Assembly: GCA_016206405.1 (NCBI GenBank)
Contig: JACQRQ010000259.1
Coordinates: 1 to 25,912, forward strand
Direction: 5' to 3'
Source: Elusimicrobiota bacterium
GTDB lineage: Bacteria > Elusimicrobiota > Elusimicrobia > O2-12-FULL-59-9
DNA: 25,912 nt
Below, piece after piece: positions 1-7,958 of this stretch. Position numbers and translations under genes: made by a program. The notes under the pieces were generated by a model. It was not told where the DNA came from, ran no database searches, and saw nothing but the letters and a program-made list of their open reading frames with translations. How positions within the stretch are numbered: the stretch's first letter is position 1; every line of letters starts with the position of its first letter.

Positions 1-81
1 GGGGCCGTCGGAGCTGTTTGGGGACAGATTGGTTGAATGTCTCCTCTTATTACGTCGTCGGGGTATGCAGTTTTGAACCAT

Positions 82-95
82 AAAGTGTGCACTTT
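82..95. repeat. Inverted repeat AAAGTG-TG-CACTTT upstream of the SH3 gene
   Basis: A perfect 6-2-6 inverted repeat lies about 26 bp upstream of the candidate -35 element. It has the size of a dimeric regulator's half-sites, but no regulator is identified and chance occurrence in AT-rich DNA is possible. Confidence 0.35.
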
Positions 96-120
96 TCAAA
101 AACTCCCAACAGCCCGGGAC

Positions 121-149
121 TTGTTTTTTTAACATCCTTGCGATAACAT
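121..149 (+). promoter_or_regulatory. Possible sigma70 promoter of the SH3-domain gene
   Basis: TTGTTT at 121-126 and TAACAT at 144-149 are separated by exactly 17 bp, giving a predicted start near 157. The -35 match is poor (3 of 6) and the -10 match moderate, so this rests mainly on spacing and on its place in the AT-rich leader of the next gene. Confidence 0.3.
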
Positions 150-163
150 ATGACTGGAGCTTC

Positions 164-177
164 AAGAATTAATTCTT
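164..177. repeat. 14-bp perfect palindrome AAGAATTAATTCTT in the leader of the SH3 gene
   Basis: The palindrome lies between the predicted transcription start (about 157) and the GAGGAGG ribosome-binding site at 181-187. It could be an operator or a small leader hairpin; the AT-rich composition raises the chance level. Confidence 0.3.
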
Positions 178-194
178 ATTGAGGAGGTCCCCGT

Positions 195-1025
195 ATGGAT
201 TTTCATCGCCCCGCCGCCGGCAGTTTAGCCGCCGTTCTGGCCGTCGCCTTATTTCTCCCCTTGACGGCTCATGCCAAGATGCTGAGCGTCAAAAATAAAG
301 AAGCCGACGTCTACAACCTCAAACGGGAATCCGAGTGGAAGGCGTGGATCTATACTCCTTTTAAGGTCATCCCCCTGGAAAACGGGCGCGAGTTCGATGA
401 GAAGGGCTGGTACAAAGTCGAGGATTACGAGAAAAAGCAGTGGTGGGTGCATGGCAACGATTTGGACAATGCGCCGACGGTCATCGTGAGCAACAAGATC
501 GCCAATCTTAGGGAGGGCCCCGGAGACAACTTCAAAGGTCAAGAAGTTGCAAAAGGATACCCGTTCAAAGTCCTGAAGCAAGAAGGCAATTGGATCCAAG
601 TGACGGACGATTCCAACCCCGAAAAGGTCATCCAGGGTTGGCTTCATAAAAGCACGGTGTGGGGCTTCACCGCAAAGCCGGAACCCCAGAAAAAAGCCGG
701 GAAAGCCGCCAAGAAAGAAACCTCCGCGTCTCCGGAATCCCCGCCCGCCGAAGCCGAAGTGACCCCGCAAACGGCTCCTAAGCCTCCCAAGAAGCCGCCC
801 TCGAAGACCGGCGCTAAACCCGCCAAGCCGGCTTCAATGCCGGTTCGACAGACTGAGGCGCCCAACTCCCCTCCAGCCGAAACTCCCCCTCAGCCGCCGT
901 CTGAAGAAGGCTCCAATATGGACACCTATAACGAGGGAGACGTCGCCGTTCCGGAAACGCCCCAGAACGCCGGAGGCAAAGGCGACACCTACAGCGAAGA
1001 GGATATCTACATCGAAGGTGAATGA
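195..1025 (+). CDS. Secreted bacterial SH3-domain protein with Pro/Lys/Ala-rich tail
   Basis: The ATG at 195 follows a strong GAGGAGG at 181-187 with 7-nt spacing. Residues 1-27 form a Sec signal peptide (hydrophobic core VLAVALFLPL, cleavage after AHA). Residues about 28-90 and 95-160 look like two bacterial SH3 (SH3_3-type) modules; the second has the typical 'ANLREGPGDNF ... KVLKQEGNWIQV ... GWLHKSTV' pattern. Residues about 162-240 are a low-complexity Pro/Lys/Ala/Glu linker, and the acidic C-terminus repeats the motif DTYNEGD / DTYSEED. Such SH3 modules commonly bind cell-wall peptides or act as targeting domains of envelope proteins; no catalytic domain is visible, so an envelope-binding role is inferred. 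The gene ends 9 bp before the convergent otsB stop and appears to be monocistronic. Confidence 0.85.
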   Translation: MDFHRPAAGSLAAVLAVALFLPLTAHAKMLSVKNKEADVYNLKRESEWKAWIYTPFKVIPLENGREFDEKGWYKVEDYEKKQWWVHGNDLDNAPTVIVSNKIANLREGPGDNFKGQEVAKGYPFKVLKQEGNWIQVTDDSNPEKVIQGWLHKSTVWGFTAKPEPQKKAGKAAKKETSASPESPPAEAEVTPQTAPKPPKKPPSKTGAKPAKPASMPVRQTEAPNSPPAETPPQPPSEEGSNMDTYNEGDVAVPETPQNAGGKGDTYSEEDIYIEGE

Positions 1026-1034
1026 AGAAAGCTC

Positions 1035-1877
1035 TCAAAGCCGCCGCGTCAGGGAAAGAATTTTCTCCAAGAACACGCGCACGCTTGATTGACGGGACAG
1101 ATAGTAGGGCGCCCGGCTTTCCCCGCTCGCCCGCACGCGAATCGCCACGCCTCCCATTTGGATGGTTTTCCGGAAAGCGCCCTCATCCACAACGTCGTCC
1201 CCGATAAAGACAGGCAAGCGTCCGCGGCCGAAACGGCGCAGGATCGTTTCAAAGGCGTCGCCTTTGTCCCAACGCAGCCGCGGCCTGATCTCATAAACTT
1301 TTTTTCCTTCGAGTATTCTGAAAACGGCGGCCGTGCCCGCCTTCCGGCGGACGGCGCGCCGGATGCCGGGAATGTCGCTTGGACGCGCGTTGCGGTAATG
1401 AACCGAAATGGAAAAACGCTTGTTGTTGACCCCGCAACCGGGGTAGTTTCGCATAGCCCGTGAAAGCCTTCGAGCCATTCGCCCCAGAGGCTTGGACAAA
1501 ACCAATCCTTTCCGGTGCCTAAATTTGATGCCGGGGCCGTCAATCTCAAACCCATGATTGCCGGAGTAGACGATGCCTGGAATCTTGACCAAGCGCCGGA
1601 GATCCGGCAGGGAACGCCCGCTGATGACGGCGAGCAGGGTCAACCCTCCTCCGCTTTCTGCCGAGCCGCCGCGGCGCGCCGCAAGCGGCCGGCGGACGCA
1701 AACCTCGGCCAAGGACTCGAGAGCCTTTCTGGTTCGGGCGCTCATCGCCGCCTTGCCGGGGTCTTTGACGATGGCCGCCAAGGTGCCGTCAAAATCCAGC
1801 CCTATAGCCAAGCCGCCGCGGCTTAGCACTCGCCGCTCAAAAATATTCCAGTTTGAAAAAATGGACTTGGGCTTCAT
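1035..1877 (-). CDS. otsB: Trehalose-6-phosphate phosphatase (HAD superfamily)
   Basis: OtsB dephosphorylates trehalose-6-phosphate to trehalose in the cytoplasm. HAD motif I is LDFDGTLA (nucleophile D28, acid/base D30 from the ATG at 1877; an in-frame TTG precedes it at 1880). Motif II is the serine of VISGRSL, followed by the family-typical 'GNHGFEI' segment, and motif IV is FIGDDVVDEGAF. The length of 280 residues slightly exceeds the usual 240-270, partly because of a low-complexity stretch (VRRPLAARRGGSAESGGG) between the first helix and motif II. The gene lies 33 bp downstream of the GH13 gene and is probably cotranscribed with it. No trehalose-6-phosphate synthase (otsA) is in the window. 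The fold and family are clear; the exact sugar phosphate is inferred. Confidence 0.9.
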   Translation of the reverse strand: MKPKSIFSNWNIFERRVLSRGGLAIGLDFDGTLAAIVKDPGKAAMSARTRKALESLAEVCVRRPLAARRGGSAESGGGLTLLAVISGRSLPDLRRLVKIPGIVYSGNHGFEIDGPGIKFRHRKGLVLSKPLGRMARRLSRAMRNYPGCGVNNKRFSISVHYRNARPSDIPGIRRAVRRKAGTAAVFRILEGKKVYEIRPRLRWDKGDAFETILRRFGRGRLPVFIGDDVVDEGAFRKTIQMGGVAIRVRASGESRAPYYLSRQSSVRVFLEKILSLTRRL

Positions 1878-1910
1878 CAACTCTGAACGCCCTGCGGATT
1901 ATGCCGGATT

Positions 1911-4172
1911 TTAAACGGCGGATTGGGAATAAAGGATTTTAAATTCCCCGGGCTTCAAGCGGCCGTGAAACCGGATTCCGATTTCGGGCCGGTCGACCGA
2001 CGCGTTGGTTTCGCCGGAGGTCAGATTGGCGACAACCGCTACGGCGGCGGAATTCCGTCTGAGGGGAGTAAGCACGCAGCCCACCCAGGCTTCGTCATTT
2101 TGGGGCTCGAGCGGAAAGGCGACGGCCTTGCCCAAAATTTTACGAAGGCGACGGACCTCTGAAAAAACGAAGCTGAAAACCTCGCGGACCGCCGGATCTC
2201 CCCCCTTCCAATCCACCTTCACCGGGACGCTGAAGGGCAGAGATTTCTCCTCATGCGGCGCCGCCCGATCGAAACCGATTTCCTGCGACCCATAAAAAAG
2301 AAAGGCCCCCGGGAGAAGCATCGTGACGAGCGCCGCCGCGGCCAATCTGGACGCGAAGGCCCTTTGCGGAGATCTCTCATCATGATTTCCCACAAAGCGC
2401 AGCCCGTCCGCGCCGCCTTTCTGTTGCGTGAGATAGCTGGCCCGGCGGATCGCATGGCGGATTTGCCGCGGGTTTTGGCTCAACAACGCGTCGTACCAGC
2501 CCGTTTGCCCCTCGGGGCGCGACTCGTCGGATTTGCTGTAGATAAGGTCGAAGCCGCTCGCGGAGAGTTCCTGAAAATTGGCGTAGGCCTCCGCGATGAG
2601 GGCCGCCGAAGGCTTAATGGATTTGATTTCCCGCGCGAGCTGCAGCAGAAACTCCTCTTTGGGAACGGCTGTGCCCCAGTTCCTTGAGAACTCCGAATTG
2701 ACGATCTGGTAGGCCATATCCACCCGGAAACCGTCCACGTCAAACCGCTCCACCCAGCTCGCGGCGCTGCGCGCCATGGCGTTTCGGGTCTCAGGCTTGG
2801 AATAGTCGAGCTGGGCCGTGTCATCCCAAGTGGCCAAGCTGCCGTACGAATTGTAGCCTCCATGATGCACCCAGAGCCGGCGCTTGCCTGCCGGGGATTC
2901 GGCGTCGTAGTTGAAATAGCCTTTGGGCGGATGGTTCGGGTACTGCGGGTCCGCCTCGCGGTGGACATAATATTCAGGATGTTCTTTAAGCAGCCGGCTG
3001 TCCATGGAGCTGTGGTTGGGAACGAAATCGATGATGACCTTCAAACCGGCGCCGTGCGCCCTTTGAACGAATTGCCGGAAATCCTCCTCCGTTCCCAAAT
3101 CTTCATGCAGCGCCGTATAATCCTGCACGGAATAAGGCGAACCGCCCGCAGTGCCCAGGCGGTTGCGCAGTCCTATCGGAAAAATTCCCATCGTCCAGAC
3201 CGTGTCGAAACCCATCTCCTTGATCTTCAAAAGATCTTCGACGCCAAAATCGGCGAAAAATGCCGGCACGCTGGGAGTCTCTGACTCCCCGGCCGGTGCC
3301 CGCAGCTCTGCGAAGGACGCCGGCACGCTCGGAGTCTCTGACTCCCCGGCCGGTGCCCGCAGCTCTGCGAAGGACGTGGGTTCGCCCTCAGCCGGCGCGG
3401 ACGCCTGGTTCCCCGGACCAGGTTCGCGCCTTCCCCGTAAATTGTAGGCTCTGGGGAAAATCTCGTAAATGCGCGCCCCCCGCGCCCACCGCGCGGCGTC
3501 TCGCTTGGTGATTTCCCTTCGCAGCGCCTCCACATACGCTTCGATCGCGTCGTTGAGCTTGGCGTTTTTTTCCGCGGCGGTGTCGCCGGACTCCCGGAGC
3601 GCCTGGAGCCTCTGCCGGAAAGGCTCCGTCCAGGCCAGCGGGAGCAGTATCTGGTCGAGATAATTGAAGTAGTCATCGATATGATGCAGGAAGGCCTCGG
3701 CGCCGAAGCGGCTCTCCAGGTCTTTTTTAGTGAAAAGAAAACCTTCCAGTCCGGCGTCTTGAGCCAAAAAATTCTCTCCATCCTTGCTGCGAAAGGCGAA
3801 AGGGCTCAGGTCAAAACGTCCGTTCTCAAGACGCCCGGTGCTCATCACCTCCCGGAGATGCATGAGCTCTTGAAATCTCCTCTCGTTGCGTTCCCGGGAC
3901 CGCTCGGGATCGCCCGAAGCTTTCCCATCCCCCCATGGCCGGACTGCGGCGATGTCCGCCCGGAACCGGGCCCCGTCGAAGAGATTGTCGAGATTTTGCT
4001 TGGAGGCGTTGAGGGAACGGTTGGAGGACGCGCCTTGAGCTTTGCGGAATCTGCCGGGGTTATTGTGGTGAAAATCTGCCGCAACGATGAAAACTTGCGG
4101 GCCCGGGGCGGAAATCAGGAGCGCGGTGGTAATTACGACGGCTGCCAGTTTTGACGGCTTTCCCGTGCGCAT
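1911..4172 (-). CDS. Exported GH13 alpha-amylase-family glycoside hydrolase
   Basis: 753 residues. Residues 1-32 are a signal peptide (LAAVVITTALLISAPGPQVFIVAA), followed by an N-terminal helical region of about 200 residues and then the GH13 (beta/alpha)8 barrel beginning at ARIYEIFPRAYN. All four conserved regions are present: DFVPNHSS (about 382-390), DGFRVDMA with the nucleophile Asp near 485, LIAEAY with the acid/base Glu near 527, and FVGNHDE with the transition-state Asp near 595. A beta-sandwich-like C-terminal segment follows. It should act on alpha-1,4-glucans or related oligosaccharides; hydrolase versus glucanotransferase cannot be decided. Residues about 266-304 are a tandem 19-residue repeat inserted before the barrel strand 'FFADFGVEDLLKIKEMGFD' (see the repeat entry). 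The gene lies 113 bp after the DUF255 gene and just upstream of otsB. Confidence 0.9.
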   Translation of the reverse strand: MRTGKPSKLAAVVITTALLISAPGPQVFIVAADFHHNNPGRFRKAQGASSNRSLNASKQNLDNLFDGARFRADIAAVRPWGDGKASGDPERSRERNERRFQELMHLREVMSTGRLENGRFDLSPFAFRSKDGENFLAQDAGLEGFLFTKKDLESRFGAEAFLHHIDDYFNYLDQILLPLAWTEPFRQRLQALRESGDTAAEKNAKLNDAIEAYVEALRREITKRDAARWARGARIYEIFPRAYNLRGRREPGPGNQASAPAEGEPTSFAELRAPAGESETPSVPASFAELRAPAGESETPSVPAFFADFGVEDLLKIKEMGFDTVWTMGIFPIGLRNRLGTAGGSPYSVQDYTALHEDLGTEEDFRQFVQRAHGAGLKVIIDFVPNHSSMDSRLLKEHPEYYVHREADPQYPNHPPKGYFNYDAESPAGKRRLWVHHGGYNSYGSLATWDDTAQLDYSKPETRNAMARSAASWVERFDVDGFRVDMAYQIVNSEFSRNWGTAVPKEEFLLQLAREIKSIKPSAALIAEAYANFQELSASGFDLIYSKSDESRPEGQTGWYDALLSQNPRQIRHAIRRASYLTQQKGGADGLRFVGNHDERSPQRAFASRLAAAALVTMLLPGAFLFYGSQEIGFDRAAPHEEKSLPFSVPVKVDWKGGDPAVREVFSFVFSEVRRLRKILGKAVAFPLEPQNDEAWVGCVLTPLRRNSAAVAVVANLTSGETNASVDRPEIGIRFHGRLKPGEFKILYSQSAV
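3262..3375 (-). repeat. Two tandem 57-bp palindromic units inside the GH13 gene
   Basis: Units 3262-3318 and 3319-3375 differ at a single base (3273 G versus 3330 C). Each is 57 bp (19 codons), so the reading frame is kept, and encodes SFAELRAPAGESETPSVPA on the minus strand. Each unit contains nested inverted repeats: GGAGTC-TCT-GACTCC inside an outer GGCAC/GTGCC pair. The repeat falls in a non-conserved linker between the N-terminal region and the catalytic barrel. It resembles an in-frame palindromic element followed by duplication. Confidence 0.9.
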
Positions 4173-4285
4173 GCCAAGCCTTAAAGTCGGTTAAATTCAT
4201 TTTCATTTTACTTTTCGGCCGGGCGGCCATCATGGGTCCAGAGGCCCAAGCATTCGGGGTCTTTGGACCTATGAAATTGTGGGAC

Positions 4286-6376
4286 TCAAGACCTAGTGCT
4301 GCGGACGGATGGATTCGCCCGTTTAAACCGCTGGGACAGAACCCGCGGCGAGCGGACTGGAGCCGAGCAGGTGGAGTTCTGGCAAAGAAAAGCCGCCGGC
4401 TCCGCGCCCGCGCTCTTTCCCTCCAAAACCGGCATCAGTTGGGCGGCTTGCGGGTCCCTGGAATCGGCGAAGGCGACGACGCGGTTTGGGAAAAAGCCTG
4501 CGCTCGCGGCCAATCGAAGGGCGGCCGTCTTGGGGTCTGCGAGCCGTCCGCTCAAAACGACCGTCAGCGGCGGCTCGAGGTGAAAATCCAGCGCGCAAAT
4601 CATGTAGGAAGCGGCTCCCGAAAAATCCCGCATGAATCCGCCGTAAAGGCGCAAGGTTTCGACCGCCTTCCGCCTAAAGCCCTCGTCTAATGTCAGCTCA
4701 TAGAGACGCAGGAGGTTCATGACGGCAACCGAGTTTCCGGAGGGCACGACCCCGTCGTCAAGGCTTTTGGAGCGGGCGATGAGCGTCTCATGGTCGTGGC
4801 TGGTGAAAAAAAAGCCACCCTGTCTCTCATCCCAAAAAAGATCCAGCAAGCTCCGGTTGAAGCGCAACGCCTCATCAATCCAGCGCCGCTCCAGCGTCGC
4901 CTCGTAAAGATCCAAGAAGCCGGCCGTGACGAAGGCATAATCTTCCAGGTAGGCGTTGTGCTTGGCTTGACCCGCCCGGTAGCTGCGCCAAAGCCGTTTC
5001 CCATGCGCCAGAGAGCCGGTGAGAAAAGTCGCGGCGCGGACCGCGGCGTCCAAATAATCCGGTTCTTCAAGGATTCTCCCTGCCTGGGCCAAGGCGCCGA
5101 TCATGAGGCCGTTCCAGGCTGAAAGAATCTTGTCATCCCTCCCGGGCCGCGCGCGCCGGTTGCGCTCGGCCAAAAGCTTGCCGCGGATATGCGTTCGCTT
5201 GCGCGCCCATTGCGCCGGGCTCAAGCCGGCTTTCTTGGCGAAATCTTCGTCCGTCCACGGCGCCGAAAGAACGTTGGCTCGCCCCTCAAAATTGCCGGAT
5301 TCGGCGACTCCAAAATAATCGCAGGCAAGCGCGCCGTCTTTGGCGCCGAGGGCGGCCCGCATCTCTGCGGCGGTCCAGAGGAAAAACTTGCCTTCCACAC
5401 CCTCGCTGTCGGCATCCTGGCTGCAAGCGAATCCTCCTTCGGGCAGGCTCATCTCATTAAGAACATAGCGGGCCGTCTCGTCGGCGACCCGGAGGTAGAG
5501 GCCCTCGCCGGTGGCTTGGTATCCCGCCAGATAGGTTTTCAGGAGCAGGGCGTTGTCGTAGAGCATTTTTTCAAAATGCGGAACGGCCCACTCGCGATCG
5601 ACGCTGTAGCGATGGAAGCCGCCCCCGAGTTGGTCGTAGAGACCCCCGCGCGCCATCTTCTCCAAACTGACACGGACGCATTCCAACGCCGCCGCGTCCG
5701 CCTTGCGCCGGTGAAAGCGCAGCAAAAGCTCCAACTCAAGCGGATGGGGAAATTTCGGCGCGCCGCCGAAACCGCCGCAGACCGGGTCCGCCTGCTCCAA
5801 AAGCCTTCGCGCCGCCGCCTCCACGATCCCTAAAGTCAAAAGCGGGTCTTCCGGCCGGACCCCCATGAGCTTATGCAGATGGGCGCCGATGTCCGCGGCG
5901 CTTTTTTCAACGTCTTCCCGGCGGCTTCGAAAGGCCTCGGCCACGCCCCTCAAAACGCTCTTAAAGCCGGCCATCCCCATGCGGTTTTCCGGAGGAAAGT
6001 AGGTGCCGCCGAAAAAGGGCTTGGCCTGGGGCGTCAGAAACACAGTCATCGGCCAGCCGCCGCGGCCCGTCATCATCAGCACGGTCTTCATGTAGAGTTC
6101 GTCTATGTCCGGCCGTTCCTCGCGGTCCACCTTCACGCAGACAAAAAGCTCGTTCATGATGCCAGCGATCTCTTCGTTCTCAAAAGACTCGCGCTCCATC
6201 ACGTGGCACCAGTGGCAGGCGGCGTAGCCTACCGATAGAAGGATGGGCTTGTCCTCATTTTTGGCGCGCTCAAGCGCTTCGGCGCCCCATGGGTACCAAT
6301 CCACGGGATTGCGCGAGTGCTGAATCAGGTAAGGGCTCGTTTCCTGAGCCAACCGGTTGCCGCGGCCTTGGGTCAT
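4286..6376 (-). CDS. Thioredoxin-domain protein of the DUF255 / YyaL (SSP411-like) family
   Basis: 696 residues starting at ATG 6376, five bases after the Rieske stop. The N-terminus carries the family signature 'NRLAQETSPYLIQHSRNPV' followed by WYPWG, and a thioredoxin-like active site CHWC at residues 54-57, followed by 'KVDREERPDIDELYM'. The remainder is an (alpha/alpha)6-barrel-like region of the kind found in N-acylglucosamine epimerases and cellobiose epimerases (for example 'HFEKMLYDNALLLKTYL' and 'DGVVPSGNSVAVMNLLRLYE'). Family members are widespread but their biochemical role is poorly defined. No signal peptide is seen, so it is probably cytoplasmic. The last 30 or so residues are basic and look like a non-conserved extension. 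It is probably cotranscribed with the Rieske gene upstream. Confidence 0.92.
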   Translation of the reverse strand: MTQGRGNRLAQETSPYLIQHSRNPVDWYPWGAEALERAKNEDKPILLSVGYAACHWCHVMERESFENEEIAGIMNELFVCVKVDREERPDIDELYMKTVLMMTGRGGWPMTVFLTPQAKPFFGGTYFPPENRMGMAGFKSVLRGVAEAFRSRREDVEKSAADIGAHLHKLMGVRPEDPLLTLGIVEAAARRLLEQADPVCGGFGGAPKFPHPLELELLLRFHRRKADAAALECVRVSLEKMARGGLYDQLGGGFHRYSVDREWAVPHFEKMLYDNALLLKTYLAGYQATGEGLYLRVADETARYVLNEMSLPEGGFACSQDADSEGVEGKFFLWTAAEMRAALGAKDGALACDYFGVAESGNFEGRANVLSAPWTDEDFAKKAGLSPAQWARKRTHIRGKLLAERNRRARPGRDDKILSAWNGLMIGALAQAGRILEEPDYLDAAVRAATFLTGSLAHGKRLWRSYRAGQAKHNAYLEDYAFVTAGFLDLYEATLERRWIDEALRFNRSLLDLFWDERQGGFFFTSHDHETLIARSKSLDDGVVPSGNSVAVMNLLRLYELTLDEGFRRKAVETLRLYGGFMRDFSGAASYMICALDFHLEPPLTVVLSGRLADPKTAALRLAASAGFFPNRVVAFADSRDPQAAQLMPVLEGKSAGAEPAAFLCQNSTCSAPVRSPRVLSQRFKRANPSVRSTRS

Positions 6377-6381
6377 GTGTT

Positions 6382-6687
6382 TTACACTTGGATCAAAAGG
6401 TCCTCTCCGTCAAGCTTGACCGCGTACGCCTTGACCTGTATCTTCGAGTTCCGGGTGTTGACCCCGGTTTTCACGTCGTACTGCCATCCATGCCACGGGC
6501 AAGTGACCACCGAACCTTCCAGAGAACCCTCTCCCAAGGGACCGCCCTTATGGAGGCAGGCGTCATCCACCGCGTAGAATTTTCCTTCCATATTAAAAAG
6601 AGCGATTCGCTTGCCTTCCATCTCCACTGTTTTTCCGGCGCCGATGGGAATTTCCGCCGCCCGGGCCGCCTTCCTAAACTCTGCCAT
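6382..6687 (-). CDS. Small Rieske [2Fe-2S] ferredoxin (NirD/BphF-like)
   Basis: 101 residues. The start is fixed at 6687 because AGGAGG lies about 8 nt upstream on the minus strand; a longer frame to 6720 lacks this support. The two Rieske cluster boxes are complete: C44-L-H46 in 'DACLHKGGPL' and C63-P-W-H66 in 'CPWHGWQY', ligating a [2Fe-2S] cluster through two Cys and two His. Size and layout match soluble Rieske ferredoxins of dioxygenase systems and the NirD small subunit of nitrite reductase, but no oxygenase or reductase is adjacent, so its electron partner is unknown. It is the first gene of a run leading into the DUF255, GH13 and otsB genes. Confidence 0.92.
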   Translation of the reverse strand: MAEFRKAARAAEIPIGAGKTVEMEGKRIALFNMEGKFYAVDDACLHKGGPLGEGSLEGSVVTCPWHGWQYDVKTGVNTRNSKIQVKAYAVKLDGEDLLIQV

Positions 6688-6765
6688 GAATTTTCCTCCT
6701 TTTTGCCGCACCCAGCGCAATTCAATGAGAGCGACAAAGTGTTCAAGTTACCGCCCTCCCCTTGA

Positions 6766-6805
6766 CCACTTTACCACTTTACCACTATACCACTCTACCA
6801 CTTCG
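6766..6805. repeat. 8-bp tandem repeat, five units (CCACTTTA-type)
   Basis: Five consecutive 8-bp units run CCACTTTA, CCACTTTA, CCACTATA, CCACTCTA, CCACTTCG. They lie in the 207-bp divergent intergenic region between the Rieske gene and the MDR gene. The array is not coding in either neighbour and may vary in copy number by slippage. Confidence 0.85.
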
Positions 6806-6894
6806 TTTCAGAGGAAGCTTGCGGCCGCCCCGCCCGTATGGCGAAATTTTGTAAAATCAATTCGATTCCAAAGAAGGTGCCGTCGCCAAGCGCC

Positions 6895-7944
6895 ATGCCC
6901 AAAACCGTTGCCCAAGAAATCATCGTTACCCGCCCCGGAGGCCACCGCGTCCTTGAAGTCCGCGAGCGACAACTCCCCCCGCTCAAAGCCCGACAAGTGC
7001 TGGTGGATGTGGCGGCCTGCGGTGTCAACTTTGCAGACATCTGCGTGCGTCTAGGCGTCTATAGCGCGGTCAAAAAATATCCCGTCGTGCCCGGCTTTGA
7101 GTTCGCGGGCGTCATCACCGCAGCCGGAGAGCAAGTGCGCGAATTAAAAGCCGGCGACAGGGTTTTTGGAATAACTCGCTTCGGCGGCTACGCCAGCCGC
7201 ATCCTCGTTGATGAGGATTATGTGTGGCCTTGTCCCCGCGGTTTGAGCCTCGAGCAGTGCGCCGCTTTCCCAGCCGTCTATCTGACGGCGGAGCACGCGG
7301 CGCGCCGCGTGGCGCGGGTTGAAAAAGGAGAGGCCGCGCTCATTCAATCCGCGGCCGGCGGCATGGGCTTGGCGCTGACTCAGATTTTAAGCGCCGGGGG
7401 ACTTAAGACGGCCGGCGTGGTCTCAAGCGCGGAGAAGGCGGACCTATGCCGCCGATTCGGCATTGGCCGCGTGGTTATCCGCGATGGAGGCAAAGAATGG
7501 TCCCAATTGGAAGGTTTCGCCCCCAAAGGCTACGATGTGATTTTTGATGCCAACGGCGGACCTTCCCTATTAGAAGGCTATCGGAGGCTCGCCCCGTCGG
7601 GCCGGCTGGTGGTATACGGCGCCGCTCAAATGCTGGAGCGCGGCGAAAGCAAAATCCACTGGCTCAAGCTCGCGTGGAAATATCTGACGCGCTCCAAATT
7701 TGACCCTCTCGCGATGATTACCGACAACAAGGGGGTACTCGGTTTCAACGTCGTTTATCTCTTCCATGAGAAGGAAAGGGTGCGCGCCCACATGCGCAAT
7801 CTATTGGAACTGCTCCACAACGGCAAAATCATGCCGTTACCCGTGCGCAGTTTCCCATTTGAGCAAGCCGCCGAAGCGCACCGCGCCATCGAATCGGGTC
7901 AAACTTCCGGGAAACTAGTGCTGCGCGTCCGCGAGGAATCGTAG
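6895..7944 (+). CDS. MDR-family NAD(P)H:quinone oxidoreductase-like / VAT-1-like enzyme
   Basis: About 349 residues from ATG 6895 (MPKTVAQEI...). The same frame reaches back to an ATG at 6838, but that extension is unlike the family N-terminus; a TAAAAT at 6852-6857 could be a -10 between the two starts. The GroES-like N-terminal half has 'ACGVNFADICVRLGVYS' and 'VPGFEFAGVITAAG', typical of quinone reductases that lack zinc, and the four-Cys structural zinc loop is absent. The Rossmann half has 'ALIQSAAGGMGLALTQIL' as its nucleotide-binding turn. Members use NAD(P)H to reduce quinones or enoyl-type substrates in the cytoplasm; the true substrate is unknown. The next gene follows after 14 bp, so it may be cotranscribed with tesA. 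Confidence 0.88.
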   Translation: MPKTVAQEIIVTRPGGHRVLEVRERQLPPLKARQVLVDVAACGVNFADICVRLGVYSAVKKYPVVPGFEFAGVITAAGEQVRELKAGDRVFGITRFGGYASRILVDEDYVWPCPRGLSLEQCAAFPAVYLTAEHAARRVARVEKGEAALIQSAAGGMGLALTQILSAGGLKTAGVVSSAEKADLCRRFGIGRVVIRDGGKEWSQLEGFAPKGYDVIFDANGGPSLLEGYRRLAPSGRLVVYGAAQMLERGESKIHWLKLAWKYLTRSKFDPLAMITDNKGVLGFNVVYLFHEKERVRAHMRNLLELLHNGKIMPLPVRSFPFEQAAEAHRAIESGQTSGKLVLRVREES

Positions 7945-7958
7945 CTGAAAGAACTGTG

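Noticed and set aside
4229..4244. Hairpin TGGGTC-CAGA-GGCCCA as a terminator between the DUF255 and GH13 genes
   Set aside because: The stem is short and contains a wobble pair, and no T-run follows it on the relevant strand.
6361..6376. Clear ribosome-binding site for the DUF255 gene
   Set aside because: No SD-like sequence precedes ATG 6376; the start rests on the conserved N-terminus and on coupling to the Rieske stop five bases upstream.
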